A stretch of 64,000 bases of DNA from Delphinapterus leucas. Lineage: Eukaryota; Chordata; Mammalia; Artiodactyla; Monodontidae. Position 1 is the first letter of the stretch, and each line of letters begins with the position of its first letter. Under the pieces are notes generated by a model, which saw nothing but the letters and a program-made list of their open reading frames with translations, had not been told where the DNA came from and made no database searches. The position numbers were made by a program, and so were the translations under genes. Below are positions 35,846 to 48,014 of this stretch, one piece after another. The stretch covers positions 6,557,310-6,621,309 of the forward strand of contig NW_022098049.1 in NCBI RefSeq assembly GCF_002288925.2, read 5' to 3'.

Positions 35846-36373
35846 TCTTCAAATTGCAGTTGATCTCCACCATCCTAGAGTCCTATTCAACCCCAAACTG
35901 CTTAATCATGGCCAGTTGACACAAGACCAGCCCAAGACTGGACCCTGATACCTCCAATCTTAGCAGCAGGACACAAGGCACCTTTTACCCCAGAGAAAGA
36001 ATAATTCTTTTCTCAGCTAGATCTGACGTATCATAGTTTTGCCTTCCTCATAATTGTTATCGATTCCCTAGAAGTGCCGAGACAGAAGGCCATCACTCAG
36101 AGCAGGTCAAGACAATTCCTACACTGTACAGGAAGTTGTTTCAGAGACCTCTTTGGTCCTTTTAAACACATAGGTGCTTTGGTTATTCTGTGAATAAGAT
36201 GATGTTCAAATGCATGCTAAAAACAAGTGGTTTTGGTGGTCAGGAAAGGGAGAGCTTGGCATGTGCTGACTTGTCAGGTAGATGGACAGGTGTGGGTGTG
36301 AATACTTTTAGTTTCAAGTATACGTTGTAATGTAGTGGGATGGATATCTGGGTGTGGTTAAAACATAATACCT

Positions 36374-36580
36374 GGGCTTCCCTGGTGGCACAGTGGTTGA
36401 GAGTCCGCCTGCCGATGCAGGGGACGCGGGTTCGTGCCCCGGTCCGGGAAGATCCCACGTGCCGCGGAGCGGCTGGGCCTGTGAGCCATGGCCGCTGAGC
36501 CCGCACGTCCGGAGCCTGTGCTCCGCAACGGGAGAGGCCACAACAGTGAGAGGCCCGAGTACCACAAAAAAAAAAACCCC
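36374..36580 (+). mobile_element. CHR-1-like SINE, young, sense
   Basis: Starts GGGCTTCCCTGGTGGCACAG, carries the tRNA-like B box GGGTTCGTGCCCC (about 36428-36440), and continues into the 3' part rich in CpG (CATGGCCGCTGAGCCCGCAC), ending in AGAGGCCCGAGTACC and an A-tail. The target-site duplication AAAACATAATACCT is perfect at 36360-36373 and 36581-36594. Low divergence and retained CpGs point to a recent insertion. Open frames on either strand here are SINE by-products. Confidence 0.97.
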
Positions 36581-36594
36581 AAAACATAATACCT

Positions 36595-38034
36595 TCCCCT
36601 TGGCGTTTTGCTATCCTGTGGAGTCTTACCTAAGAGAGTCCATTTCTCTAAGCCTCAGTTACCTCATTAGCACAGAGAAGGGGTTAAATTGATGAGTTCC
36701 AAGATTTCTTATAGTTCTACATTCTAGAATTGTATTATTCTATTGTCTCTCCTCTCCTCCCTCCCTCTCCAGCTCCCTGCCTCTGTCTACTTTCCTGCCC
36801 TCTACTATGAAACATGTTGTCAAGATGGCATCATTGGTTAAAATTATCCCAAATAAGGACATTAACAGCCATATATGACTATTTAAATTTACATAAGTAA
36901 ATTTAACAAACAAAAAGTTTTGCTCTGGACCCCCAGAAACCCTTCTCGTATTTTAGTGATTGTTTTATCACTCTCTCCAGAGCAATTTATGGATAAGAAC
37001 GTGCCCCCAAATTTTAAACATTTATGCAACTGCACAAAAGATGGTCTGCCTTTATTGATATTAATGAGAGGTCACAAATTTAAACTGTGAGCTTCCTCCA
37101 AGTGATCCAAATGGTACTAATTGACACATTTATCTGTATCTGTGGATGGGAGATAACATACTGGACTTGGAAACAAACAAAAGACCAGTCTTAATTTTGC
37201 TTCTTAATGGTTGTGTTACCTTGGGTATATAACTTAATCTTCACTGACTTGCAGTTATTTTTATTTGCAAATGAGACACAGCATTCCCTTCGTCCTATGT
37301 CTACAATGAACATGAAGAGAGATGTTTGAGGCAGGACAAACTGGACCTCTGATCCAGTGCTGGTTCAGAGTAGGCATCAGATGTCCAGGTAAAGTTGTGA
37401 GATTTCTGTCTCTTTCATGGTTCACTCTGTCTGTGTGCTATTCCCTACAACACCTCACACTCACAAACATGCACCATGGCACAAGTAATGTGCAGAAGAA
37501 GCTCAGGCCTCAATGTTGGATTGGAGATGCCAGCGTCTGCTTTCTCACTTAAACTCCATTCATTCTCACAACACAATTGACTAGACTTTAGCTGGTGTAG
37601 CCCCTCCTTTGCCATTAAGTTACACTCCCTTAGCAGCTTTTGAGTAGCTAACCTATCCTTTTCCTTGGCCGCTTCATCAAATTTACCTGTTCTGTGGACT
37701 CCCAAGTCCTAGCCACACGTATTCACCAGCTCAGAAAGTAGTTTAGCAAATGAATAGTTGCTAACAAGATTCTCACAGTTGTAGTTGATTATAACCTACT
37801 TTATTATGCCTAGAAGCAGCTGTTTTTCCACTGGGGCTATGTTCCTCATACAAACACACTACACCCTCCTCTTACAGTAGCATTAAAAGTAGTACGAGGA
37901 ATTAAAATCCGTATAGCTCTCACAGACATACTGCTGTTCATATTTTATGTGAGCGCTGACTCACTTCATTGCCCCCCCACCTTGATTTAACTGGCTTCTA
38001 CTTCTTTTTTGTCCCAGTTAAACCCCTCACCATT
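36595..38034. other. Low-copy stretch between two CHR SINEs
   Basis: A pyrimidine-rich patch at 36745-36795 (TCTCCTCTCCTCCCTCCCTC) and a short C-run near 37972. No exon is seen. The frames at 37322-37552 and 37445-37705 lie on opposite strands and have no domain. Confidence 0.35.
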
Positions 38035-38145
38035 CCAACTCTAGGTCCACTTAATGTTGAGGGTAGGAATTCTGTCTGTTTATTTGTGTATCTCCAGCAT
38101 CTAGCATAGATCCTAACGCACAGGATAATGTTGAAATAAAGAGAG
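38035..38145 (+). repeat. L2 LINE 3' end
   Basis: TTGAGGGTAGGAATTCTGTC, then GTATCTCCAGCATCTAGCAT, is the well-known L2 terminus (GAGGGCAGGGACTTTGTCTGTC...CCCCAGCGCCTAGCA). Confidence 0.65.
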
Positions 38146-38300
38146 ATATATAGAGGGGATGGGGGGAGAAACATGAGAAAAGAGACAAAGATAGAAAAGA
38201 ATTAATAAATGCTTGAGTTGCAAAATGACTGGCTCAAAGCCATAGAGCTAGTATGTGGAAGAGCCAAAGTAGATTCAAGTCATTTGGTTCTAAACGTCTT

Positions 38301-38502
38301 TTTTTTTTTATGCGGTACACGGGCCTCTCACTGTTGTGGCCTCTCCCGTTGCGGAGCTCAGGCTCCGGACGCGCAGGCTCAGCGGCCATGGCCCACGGGC
38401 CCAGCCGCTCTGCAGCATGTGGGATCTTCCCGGACCGGGGCACGAACCCGTGTCCCCTGCATCGGCAGGCGGACTCTCAACCACTGCGCCACCAGGGAAG
38501 CC
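38301..38502 (-). mobile_element. CHR-1-like SINE, young, antisense
   Basis: Begins with the T-run of the reversed A-tail, then TGCGGTACACGGGCCTCTCA, and ends CCACTGCGCCACCAGGGAAG, the reversed tRNA-like head with its B box at about 38443-38455. The direct repeats CTAAACGTCTT (38290-38300) and CTAAACTTCTT (38503-38513) are the target-site duplication with one mismatch. Confidence 0.96.
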
Positions 38503-38629
38503 CTAAACTTCTTAATATGAGCCTGAATTCCGATGTATTTTCCTCTAGGTTTAGGGAATTTTTATAAGAAGGTTTAGACCCTGAAAGAATCTTCTACTGG
38601 ATAGAGTCTGTTCGGCTCAATAGACAAAC

Positions 38630-38980
38630 ATTGAACACGCCCTTGTTCCAGACACTGTGCTTCACTCTGGGAATACAGAGAGAGCACACATGTTGCTCAA
38701 GCCCTCTGGGAAGTTGCTGTATTGAAGGTCATGCAAACATACACACATTATCAATATAATGCAAAGAAGATATTGTAGGTATGTGTGATACGGAGTGAGC
38801 ACCACACAGGGTGTTTAATCTACCGTAAGGAGGCCGTGTCTGGAAGGGATGTGTAAGTGGTGCAACGAGTCACCTCGTTATTTTGCAGATGACGGCACTA
38901 AAGATCGGAGGCTCTGAAGAACTTGCCTAACGTTATGTATCTAGTAGGAGGTGAGAATTAGGGTTTGAACTAAGGAAGGT
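38630..38980 (-). repeat. Old mammal-wide repeat, including a MIR core
   Basis: CCAGACACTGTGCTTCACTC, then a MIR-like GATGACGGCACTAAAGATCG and ATTAGGGTTTGAACTAAGG. Probably two ancient fragments side by side. The naming of the left part is uncertain. Confidence 0.4.
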
Positions 38981-39939
38981 GGATCGAAAGTTTATATTAG
39001 CCACTGTACGTTAGTATAGAAACAGAGCTGGTGAATGTCATCTGCTAACTTCAGATTGTCCTAGGCTAGGCAGGTAGTTAGTAGCATGCTTGAACTAACA
39101 ACCCAGTGTCTTTGCTGTAGCCCAGGGAAACCATTCAGAATGCCAATGGAAATGTATTTCTTTGAAACGCTCTGGTGTCTGCAGGTCCGGTGGACTGCTG
39201 TTCTCTGTGTCAGACACACCTGAAGATATGTCGTAACACCCTCCCCTCACATCTCCAGGGTCACTTAAAATAGACCAGTGTGCAATATTTCTCTAAGGTC
39301 CAAAGAGCCAGGCAGATAGAGCTGGGAGAGCGGCATGGCCGGCAGCCTCTTCCCATTCCTGAGGGCTGTGGTCTGCTCCTGTCTTCTTGCCTCATACCAT
39401 GCTTTAAGCAACTGTTTATCCTTGGTCAGTTTCCATGGCAACCACTTCTCCCACAGTACTATCTTTTTATTATAGGAATTGCTAAAAAAATAAAAATATA
39501 TGGGAAATAATTAGGAGTTTTTATTGCATTCTCTCTCCAGAGTGCGGCAGGTAGGGGAAGAGGTAGAAGGTGAAGGCTGTAAGACTCTAGCAAAAAAATT
39601 CACAGCACTGTGAGCAATTTTATTAATGCAGAAGATGTAATCTCTTAGCCAAAGTGGAGTGTGATTTCCTGTCTCTGCTGTGGAAATACGTGAATTCTCA
39701 TTTTGTGGATGATTATGAGAAGTACGTGAAAGAGGTTTTACGCCTGGTATCTTAGTCCTGGACATGGTTCTGTCTGGCTTAATCCAGTTAAAGTGTTCAA
39801 GGAATTTAGTTGCTGATAGCTCTTGAATCAACAGAAACCACTGCATCCTTGTTTAGTGTTGATCAATAAGGCACTGCTTCGTCTGGGGGTCTAAACTTTT
39901 AGGCAACAAAAGCTCCTTTGGGGAGCCGTTAGGTATAAG
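38981..39939. other. Low-copy stretch, nothing recognised
   Basis: Includes a 111-residue reverse-strand frame at 39511-39846 without a known domain. The translation is not convincing as a gene, and there is no initiation or splice context I can defend. Confidence 0.35.
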
Positions 39940-40085
39940 TTGAGGTAAGAATCATCACCAGATTGGGAGTCAGGACACCTGTTTTCTCTCCCCCAAATGA
40001 TAATTTTATTAGCTGTGTGATCTAGAGCAAGGCATCTAAACTCTCTGCTACTCCATCTCCCCGTCTCTAAAACAAGAGATTTGGA
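39940..40085 (+). repeat. MIR SINE fragment
   Basis: TGGGAGTCAGGACACCTGTT, AGCTGTGTGATCTAGAGCAA and the CCATCTCCCCGTCTCTAAAA block. Confidence 0.6.
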
Positions 40086-40214
40086 TCTGATGGTTCCAGC
40101 AAGTTCTGAGAGTCTTGGAGCCAACAGATTTGTGAGTTCTGGGGAGCTATGTCAGGATGGCAAGGAAAGAAAAAGTAAGCAGAAAAGGGCTAATAATGAC
40201 AGTAGTGTCTGCTG

Positions 40215-40430
40215 CTTTCTAACAAAATCAGATGTTTGTGCTGGACAGTGTGCTATAGGCTTTATGGGCATTATCTCCCCAAATCTCATGATACTGTTAT
40301 GAGGGAGCGATTGCTATCCCCATTTTGCAGAGGAAGAAGTTGAGGATCAGAGAGATGGAGCACAGAGTTGGTAAGTCACAGAGCTAGCCTTCAACGTCAG
40401 GTCTGCCTTACCCAAATGCAGACACAAAAT
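40215..40430 (-). repeat. MIR SINE
   Basis: CCCCATTTTGCAGAGGAAGA, AGTCACAGAGCTAGCCTTCA and CTTTATGGGCATTATCTCCC, the reversed MIR order. Confidence 0.65.
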
Positions 40431-40439
40431 TGCATCCTA

Positions 40440-42539
40440 GCCTGGCAGTGAGAGACAAAATTAAAACTCCTTGCATCCCCTTGAGCGCACACATGGAATA
40501 TCCTATGTTTTGTTAATCACCAAACCCAAAACAGTGAAGAAAAACAAAAGTGCCTTCATTGCAGGAAACCAAACGCCAGGCAAAGTCATCTCTCTACCTC
40601 ATTTTTATGTGCAATTAGGAAGTGCCTGGGTAGATGCACCTGTGAGAGCATAACCTGGGAATCAGAAGAACCAAGTTCAGGTTGGGATCCATAGTCCCTT
40701 ACCTCTATACTCCCCACCACCTTTCATCTCGTGGAAACAGAGAGCATATTCAATGTCCTCTGAGAGATTTCTTGAGGATAGGGTTTCTCTGACCTTAGCA
40801 TCTAGAACAGAGGTTGTCATCAATAATATCTGAAGAAAGATTAATGTTCTATAACCATCACTTTTGTTTCTAAGCTACTGATCTTAATCAGTTGGCTCTG
40901 GGTCTCTAGTTTATCGTACCCAGATTCCTCTGTGGTATAAAAACCACGCTGACTACCTTCACAAATAAAAGAAACATCAGCCACTCTAAATTTGCAGAAA
41001 AATGTCCCCAAAGCAGCATGGCTTTTGACCATATGTGGTTTTTATACTGCATGCTTAAAGTTACAAATTTAATATAGGGGCTAGATTGAAATTTAAATGT
41101 TCTAAACTCTGATGAGTAGAAATGAATAAAAATTTGTTTATTTGATGTAACTGAAGACAAAAACTCTGTCAAGCCTCAATTTTCCTAGAGCAGACATCTT
41201 ATTCTAGTCCATTACCTCATACTGTACTCAATTTGATTTATCCCTTTTCTCAGCAAAATTCAAATATTGTTGACTGCTCTATCTAGAACAAACCTTAGCT
41301 GTTTTCAAATAAAATTCAGTTTTGGGGGGTTTCTTACCCCTCTCAATGGAAAAAAAAAATACTACTATGTAGGTCAAGGGTTTACGTACATTCCATTTGC
41401 CCAGAAGAGCCCCAATCTATTATATTGGTATAATTGTAATAGTGACTCTTCCACTTTCAAAAGTACATGTTTCAAAAGTTTGCACAATAAATTATATGGT
41501 TCACCCTATGTGTGCCACCATTTTAGCTGATCTTCATATTCTCATTGGAAACACAAAGAGACAGGAAAGATGTCTCTCCCTAAGAGCTTGAAAGTGATTT
41601 AGTAGCATGGATGGGACAGCTTCTTTTCTAAAGAAAGAAACAGAACTAAGAACTAAGAAAGAGAGCTAAGCTGTATATCATCAATATTATTAAAAATTGG
41701 ATTTCTTCGAAACGCTGATAGGCAGGAATGCAGTGGGAGACTCCACAAGGTAACTCTCTGATCACTAATTCTAAATGATCGGGAGGTAAGCACAAAGAAG
41801 GCAAGAGTAGGCCAAAGCTTGTAGCAGGTGGCAAGTTAACAGGGGAGAGAAAACCAAAGCTGCTTAGCTTTTATGCACCTGTTATTTAACTCAAAGTGGA
41901 TAATTTTCAAACTGCAAGGCATGGAACAGATGCAGTTAGTAGGAAATTGAAGGCTACAATAGATTATAAGATAATTAGGAGCAAGCCCTATCTTCCTTAT
42001 ATTCATTCCAGTTTCCAGATGCAGACAGATTACATTCCAAGGTACCAAAACATCTTGCTAATATGAGTGCAGTGGAACTGCGAGTCATCTTGAAGAATCA
42101 TGTAGAAGGAAAAAGTATTAGAAAAACGAAAAGGAACAAGTGTTGCCCTGAATTCTGAAAAGGGGATAAAACAGATTACAGAACCAACAAAGAGATAAAG
42201 TCCTTTATTAATCCCAAGAAAAATTCAGGGACAGATTATATAAAATATATATATGGTTATAACATATCAAACCAAATGGGGATCCCATAAAGCCCACATA
42301 ATTTCACTTGGAACAACTGAAGGTTTTAGTTCCCAGTTTGATGAAGTCATTAGAATATTTGAAGAGAAGAAAGATATAACTTTTATATGCTTTGATGTTA
42401 GCAATATATGTGACAAGGTCTCTCCTAATAGTCTTATGATCTTGTTATAAAAGCGAATGTTACATGAAGTGGACCATACCTATTACACTATCCCTAGGAA
42501 TATCCTAGTTTCTTCATATTAACAAAAAATTGTTATAGC
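40440..42539. other. Low-copy stretch, nothing firm
   Basis: A possible L2 tail (TTGAGGATAGGGTTTCTCTG, CTAGAACAGAGG) at 40772-40835 is the only repeat I can suggest. The rest is AT-leaning and shows no exon. A-run at 41347-41356. Confidence 0.4.
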
Positions 42540-42645
42540 CCCAGGTAACACAGGAAGAATTTGAGGAGCCAGGTTTCAAATCTAGGCAACAAGCTCTTAG
42601 AATCCAAGCACTAGGTCACTATGTCATAATGCCTCTCCATTTTAT
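42540..42645 (-). repeat. MIR fragment
   Basis: GAGCCAGGTTTCAAATCTAG, then AATCCAAGCACTAGGTCACT, the reversed tRNA-like head of MIR. Confidence 0.5.
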
Positions 42646-43326
42646 AAGATGTAGATAGCTCTTTATCAAACGTACAGGTGGCATAACACCAGAAGAAAAG
42701 GCAAATGACAGAATCAGTGTCAGGTTTGGAATATGGTTCAAAGCTTTAAAAAAAAATGCAACAAATATTTCCTAAATTCTATGTACTGGTTTTTTTATAC
42801 TAGATACCATGAGGAGAAAAAACTCATTAGCAAATGATTCCTGCCTTACTGAACTTTCTATAAGCTCATTATAGAACCAAAACTGGACTGAAGTTTACAT
42901 CAACTACAAACCATATCTATTCACTCACACCGCTTAGCCTTGGAAGCAGGAACATTATCTCTGTTGGTCCAAACTCATTAACCAAGACCAATGAGTGATG
43001 TACCACGATCGTTTCAATTCAGGATGAGGAAACCTGCCCTAACAATTAGAGCAGTAATAAATAAAAACTATGGCATCTTCATCATTGGATGTACTGACCT
43101 GGAAATTAGATGATTGTCTTTCACTGAAATGTTTCAGAAAGGCTTCTTCCACCGAATAGAGTGTAGTCCAAGAAGGTTCCCAACTTTCCATCTAAATCTA
43201 AGATTCTGGTATCCAGAGGGCAGCAATTAGGGGATTGATTGCAGTTCAGGTGGTCAAAGAAGAATTCTGAAAATGAAGATTTGGGGATTGCATTTTGACT
43301 ATATCTATCAGACTGTGAACGATAGA

Positions 43327-44000
43327 AATAACAGACAAGGTTTATGGAGCCCTTACCATATGCAGGAGTACTTACCGTTCGTTAAGTTCATTATACACCT
43401 GAATTAATCAATTCATTTAACAGTATATGGAGGACTTACTATGTGCTCTTCTGTGATGGACCCAGAAACTTAACTAGGAATAAGAGAATAGCCATCATCA
43501 AGACCAATACCATCTTAAAGCAGAAACTCACAAGGAAAGGCTAAATTATATTTTCCCAGTAGAATACTGATAAGAGCTTGACCAGAGCCTATTCACTTCC
43601 CTCATCTCCTTCATTCTTTTAATATCCTGGATATCCTCCAGGAAAATTGAAAACCCTTGACCCCCTCCCCCTATTTTTCAAGTCAGGACCTCCTTCCCCT
43701 TTCTGTCTTCATAATCTTTTCTCTCCTTTTGGTCCAGTCTCATCAGTACCAACTGATCCCTTTCCCTCTTATGGCCCCCTTCCCCACTGTGCGAGAGAGC
43801 TCCATAGTATAGCTTGGTAAAACCATAGAATGAACTGCCCTGGGGTCATAGCACCTGGGTTCAAGGCTTGGCTCTGACGTTTATATGTGTGTGATCTCGA
43901 GAAAGATCTTTAAAGTCTCTGAGCCTCTTCTGTAAAATGAGAATGAACAATGGTTCACACGGTGGTGAGACAGTTCAATGTGATTTTATATTGAGGATTT
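43327..44000 (+). repeat. Copy A of a locally duplicated segment (ends in a MIR)
   Basis: Shares collinear blocks with 48015-48690: TTTATGGAGC, GACCCAGAAACTTAA, TAGGAATAAGAGAATAG, ATCCTCCAGGAAAATTG, AAGTCAGGACCTCCTT, and TTCAATGTGATTTTA at the 3' end, with spacing nearly preserved. The last 190 bp (about 43805-44000) are a MIR (TCATAGCACCTGGGTTCAAG). Roughly four of five bases match by eye, so the duplication is old. Confidence 0.75.
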
Positions 44001-45749
44001 ATTCAGAAGTCAGGTACTTGGAGTTATATTTGCCTGTTTAATGTGGATAAAAATGGGTCGGAGACTATGGCTTGAGCTATTATCAGAATCAAGGTTCCTA
44101 ATGTAATTCCTGAAGAATAGATATCTCTGTAGAACCACTGGCCTCCTCACAACAGGCTAGACTAGAGCATGGAGGAACCAAGAATGTTTGAGTCTCAAAA
44201 ACAAGCTACTCTGCAAAATTAGGGAGAAAAGAAGCCTAGATAATGCATATTAATACCTTACTAATTTCACGAACCCACTAAATAAACTTCTTCCCATGGG
44301 GAGAAGTGATAGCAGGAATGGAGAGAAGGGTCAGTGCTACTTCTAAGAGAACAATGCAGAGTCTGTTTTATGGACCCAGGCAGAAACTCTAAAAGAAAAC
44401 AGTACCTCCTACACAAAAAGGCAATAAAAATAAATGGGAAGCCAGGTATAGGATGTTATGGTATTCTAGGCTGGACACAAAGAGAGCTTTGCTGGTGGAT
44501 GTAGTCTATGGGGAGAAAGAAAAGAGGTTGTCTGGTTCAGTATTTTACTAGAGCAAGTGAAGTCATAACATCTATTTAGTTTAATCCCTGGTATTGCACA
44601 GGTACAGGGCAGCGAAGGTTTAAGACAAGTCACTTCAGTTCATGGATGATGATGTCATTGATGGAGATAGACTGGATAATGAAAACAGTTTGTAATAAAT
44701 GTAAACATTTTCAGCTTTTTCTGATTGTTTTGCCAGTGTCACTTACTGATACTGACATATCCCTCTCTTGTATTGTTTATGCTTCGCCAGCATGTAAGTG
44801 CAACACATCTTAACATTTTTTATTTACCGCATAGTTTTGCTATAGAACGCTCCGTCAAAAGGCATTATTCAGAGAGCAAAGCATTCAAGGGAGAGTCTTT
44901 ATGCCAGAAGCTTCAAGGGTTATAACTTCAGATACTGCCTAACATATTATTTTAATATCATTATCATGCTGCTGCCTTAAATGAGATTTTGCCACGGCTG
45001 GCTTTTTTCGTTTGTTGTTTTTGGGTTATAATAGAGTATAGTAGCTTCCAAGGACAGAAAATCAATATACACTGCTAAAAATACCTTGGTGTTATCCCAG
45101 CTTGCAGTTCTGCCAGCCTTAAAAGGGAAGGAAAGAACAGTCGAGAGAGGTTTTCAGGCCTCGGTATTCAGGATTCTATTTGATGATTTCCAAATCAATG
45201 CACCAGAAATATCTCCTACATCTCTCTTTTAAGGACGGCTCTCCTGCCTTGTTTTTCAGTAGCACAAAACCCACACTAGATACTGCACTGATGACGTTCC
45301 ACTGTGCCTTTCTCCATGTCACCCCACTTTGCGATTCTTGCTCCCAAGTCTGGGTGTGGTAAAGTTCCATGGAAGGGGCGTGGGAGTATATGTGTTGGAG
45401 ATTGGGGAGGCACGTGTGTGCTTAGTATTCCCAGAAGCTCAATTTCAGAAATGAGGGGAGGCTGGGAGTAATGCCCAGAAGCACAAGGGAAAAACTCCTT
45501 TTCTCAGCCTCCATCCAGGCAATGAGGAACTTTGCTCCTTGGGATTAGTCCAAAATGCTCTCTGGCTTACGACATTTTCTCAAACTAGAGAAAGTATTTT
45601 CTGGTAAATGTGCCTTCACTACTGCTGATGGGAGAAACTGGAAGTTGACAGGGCTGGACACCAAATTTAATAAAATTAAGTTAAAAACATTTACTAAGAT
45701 CCTTTCTGATGTCCAGCACTTTATCAGACCCTGTGAGGAACATAAAAAA
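44001..45749. other. Low-copy stretch between duplicated segment A and an L1
   Basis: No repeat or exon recognised. The C-residue-poor, AT-rich part at 44670-44830 contains short frames without domains. Confidence 0.35.
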
Positions 45750-46602
45750 TTACAATGAGGTATCACCTCACACCAGTCAGAATGGCCATCATCAAAAAAT
45801 CTACAAACAATAAATGCTGGAGAGGGTGTGGAGAAAAGGGAACCCTCTTGCACTGTTGGTGGGAATGTAAATCGATACAGCCACTATGGAGAACAGTATG
45901 GAGGTTCCTTAAAAAACTAAAAACAGAACTACCATAGGACCCAGCAATCCCACTACTGGGCATATACCCTGAGAAAACCATAACTCAAAAAGAGTCATGT
46001 ACCACAATGTTCACTGCAGCTTTGTTTACAATAGCCAGGACGTGGAAACAACCTAAGTGTCCATCGACAGATGAATGGATAAAGAAGATGTGGCACATAC
46101 ATACAATGGAATATTACTCAGCCATAAAAAGAAACGAAATTGAGTTATTTGTAGTGAGGTGGATGGACCTAGAGTCTGTCATACAGAGTGAAGTAAGTCA
46201 GAAAGAGAAAAACAAATACCGCACACTAACACATATATATAGAATCTAAGAAAAAAAAATGTCATGAAGAGCCTAGGGGTAAGATGGGAATAAAGACGCA
46301 GACCTACTAGAGAATGGACTTGAGGACATGGGGAGGGGGAAGGGTAAGCTGTGACAAACTGAGAGAGTGGCATGGACATACATACACTACCAAACGTAAA
46401 ATAGATAGCTAGTGGGAAGCAGCCGCACAGCACAGGGAGATCACAAAGCACTGTGACCACGGGGTGGGATAGGGAGGGTGGGAGGGAGAGGGAGGAGATA
46501 TGGAGATATATGTATATGTATAGCTGATTCACTCTGTTATAAAAGCAGAAACTAACACACCATTGTAAAGCAATTATACTCCAATAAAGATGTTAAAAAA
46601 AA
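45750..46602 (+). mobile_element. 5'-truncated L1 3' end, sense
   Basis: Begins within ORF2 at ACAATGAGGTATCACCTCAC and runs through the ORF2 end (46249) and the 3' UTR to AATTATACTCCAATAAAGATG and an A-tail at about 46592-46602. A short repeat AAAAAATT(A/C) flanks it (about 45746 and 46597), which is a weak target-site duplication because of the A-tail. It carries the family's G-rich 3' UTR patch at 46333-46345 and 46458-46500. Confidence 0.9.
45755..46249 (+). pseudogene. L1 ORF2 C-terminal remnant, one stop codon
   Basis: The frame from 45755 to 46249 encodes only the last 164 codons of ORF2p, including the Cys-rich knuckle ([10 protein letters not shown]). A single TAG at 45935-45937 interrupts it, where the family has a Tyr codon (TAC/TAT). 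No promoter or start context is present. A truncated insertion, not an expressed gene. Confidence 0.85.
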
Positions 46603-46609
46603 AATTCAA

Positions 46610-48014
46610 TAGGACTCTCCCTCCCCTAAAATCAACTTATGCTAATAGTTAGCACCAAAGTATGAGTCTTGGGTGAGTTTGTGGCAGAATTCAAAGGAGA
46701 ATCTGTCATAAAGACCATCTGGATTGGCTTTTTGGAGAAGGTGGTGAGTTGATAAGACTTTGAGGGTGAGTAGGATTTGAGTAAAGTGAGGACCAACATA
46801 TGAGGCGTGCTGGCAATAGCAGGTCATGGGTTCTTCTGGATAATTTGAGCCATCCAGGAGCTGGACTTATTGTTTGGGGTTATTTAGGGGCATTTGCTTA
46901 AATGCCACTTGAGCCAGAATTGAATATTGATTTGACAAATGAGTTCTGAAATCCGGTAGGCCCAGATTTTAAGTCCGGGTTCACTCCTACAGTCTTGGGT
47001 AATTTACTTAACCATTCTCAACAGGCTGCTGAAACAGGTGAATGCTGCATACCACATGAAGTGGTATTGAAGACAAAATGATGGTATTTACTTATTCAAC
47101 CAATATTCTTTATGCCATCTTTGCACCAGGTACATAGAATTCAAAAATTCTAGGCACTAAAGTATAAATGTAAACAAACAGAAATAGCTATGTAAATTGT
47201 CCACCTCATGGCAAAAAAACCAATTAATGATGGTTTTTAATTTGATGCTTTAAGCTTTACGGGAGAGGAGCTGAAGTGGTAGGAATTGTGATTAAGGAAT
47301 ATAGATCTGTCCTGGGTGAGTAGAAGGAGGGGGCTGGGCAGACGCTTGGAGGCAGAGAGACCAGCTGAGAAGCTTTTGTACCAGACCACATAATAAGAGT
47401 GTCAGCTAGGGCGGGGGCAGTGAAGACGAAATTCGCCGAGGGGAAGAGGTCACGATGGCACATTCTCCCCTAGAATTTTACGCCAACATATCCAAGAATA
47501 GCTCTGAGTTCACAGTCTCACCCATCACGAAAGAATCATCACTAGGCTTTCCACTGAGTGTATATTAAGGCATCCTGACCTTTATTGACTTCCGAGAACA
47601 GCAGTTTTCCCAGGATCCCAGTTGGGAAAGAGGCTTATAAATAAACCATTTTGCTTGTTCACTGAACTGGACTGTCATTCGCAGTGATATGCTGACTCAG
47701 GTGATGCTGAGTGAGTCCGAATGTTAACGTGAAGGTCTTCGAGGGGAAAAGAAAGAACACTGCTCTTCCCCTTAAGTTAGGGGAAGCAAAATTGAGGAGG
47801 CTGTGGTTTTAGCTCATTAAATGATCTCAAGTGTATTTGTCAAATGCCTCGTCAAGAGTTTTATTATCGACAAGGTATTCTCTTTTCTCTAACTGTATAT
47901 ACCTTAGAGCCTAAGAAATTGTCCGTTCTAAAAGTAAATAAACCACTGATTCCCTCCCTGCAAAGGTAGGACTTCTTGATTTTTTAAGTCATAAGCTTAG
48001 TTGGAGGAAGAAAG
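46610..48014. other. Low-copy stretch, nothing recognised
   Basis: Lies between the L1 tail and duplicated segment B. A G-rich patch stands at 47327-47345 and 47408-47420. No exon is seen. Confidence 0.35.

Noticed and set aside
36240..36587. Overlapping open frames with protein-like, Gly/Arg-rich translations on both strands (also 38209-38567)
   Set aside because: They fall in CHR SINEs, whose CpG-rich body lacks stop codons in several frames. The same peptides recur in both copies because the SINE does.
39511..39846. Minus-strand frame of 111 residues
   Set aside because: No recognisable family. Composition is ordinary and nothing nearby suggests a gene.
46333..46500. G-rich patches as a novel G-quadruplex regulatory element
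   Set aside because: The same patch occurs in the L1 at 27.3-27.4 kb and, reversed, at about 48.95-49.15 kb. It is the ordinary L1 3' UTR G-rich segment.
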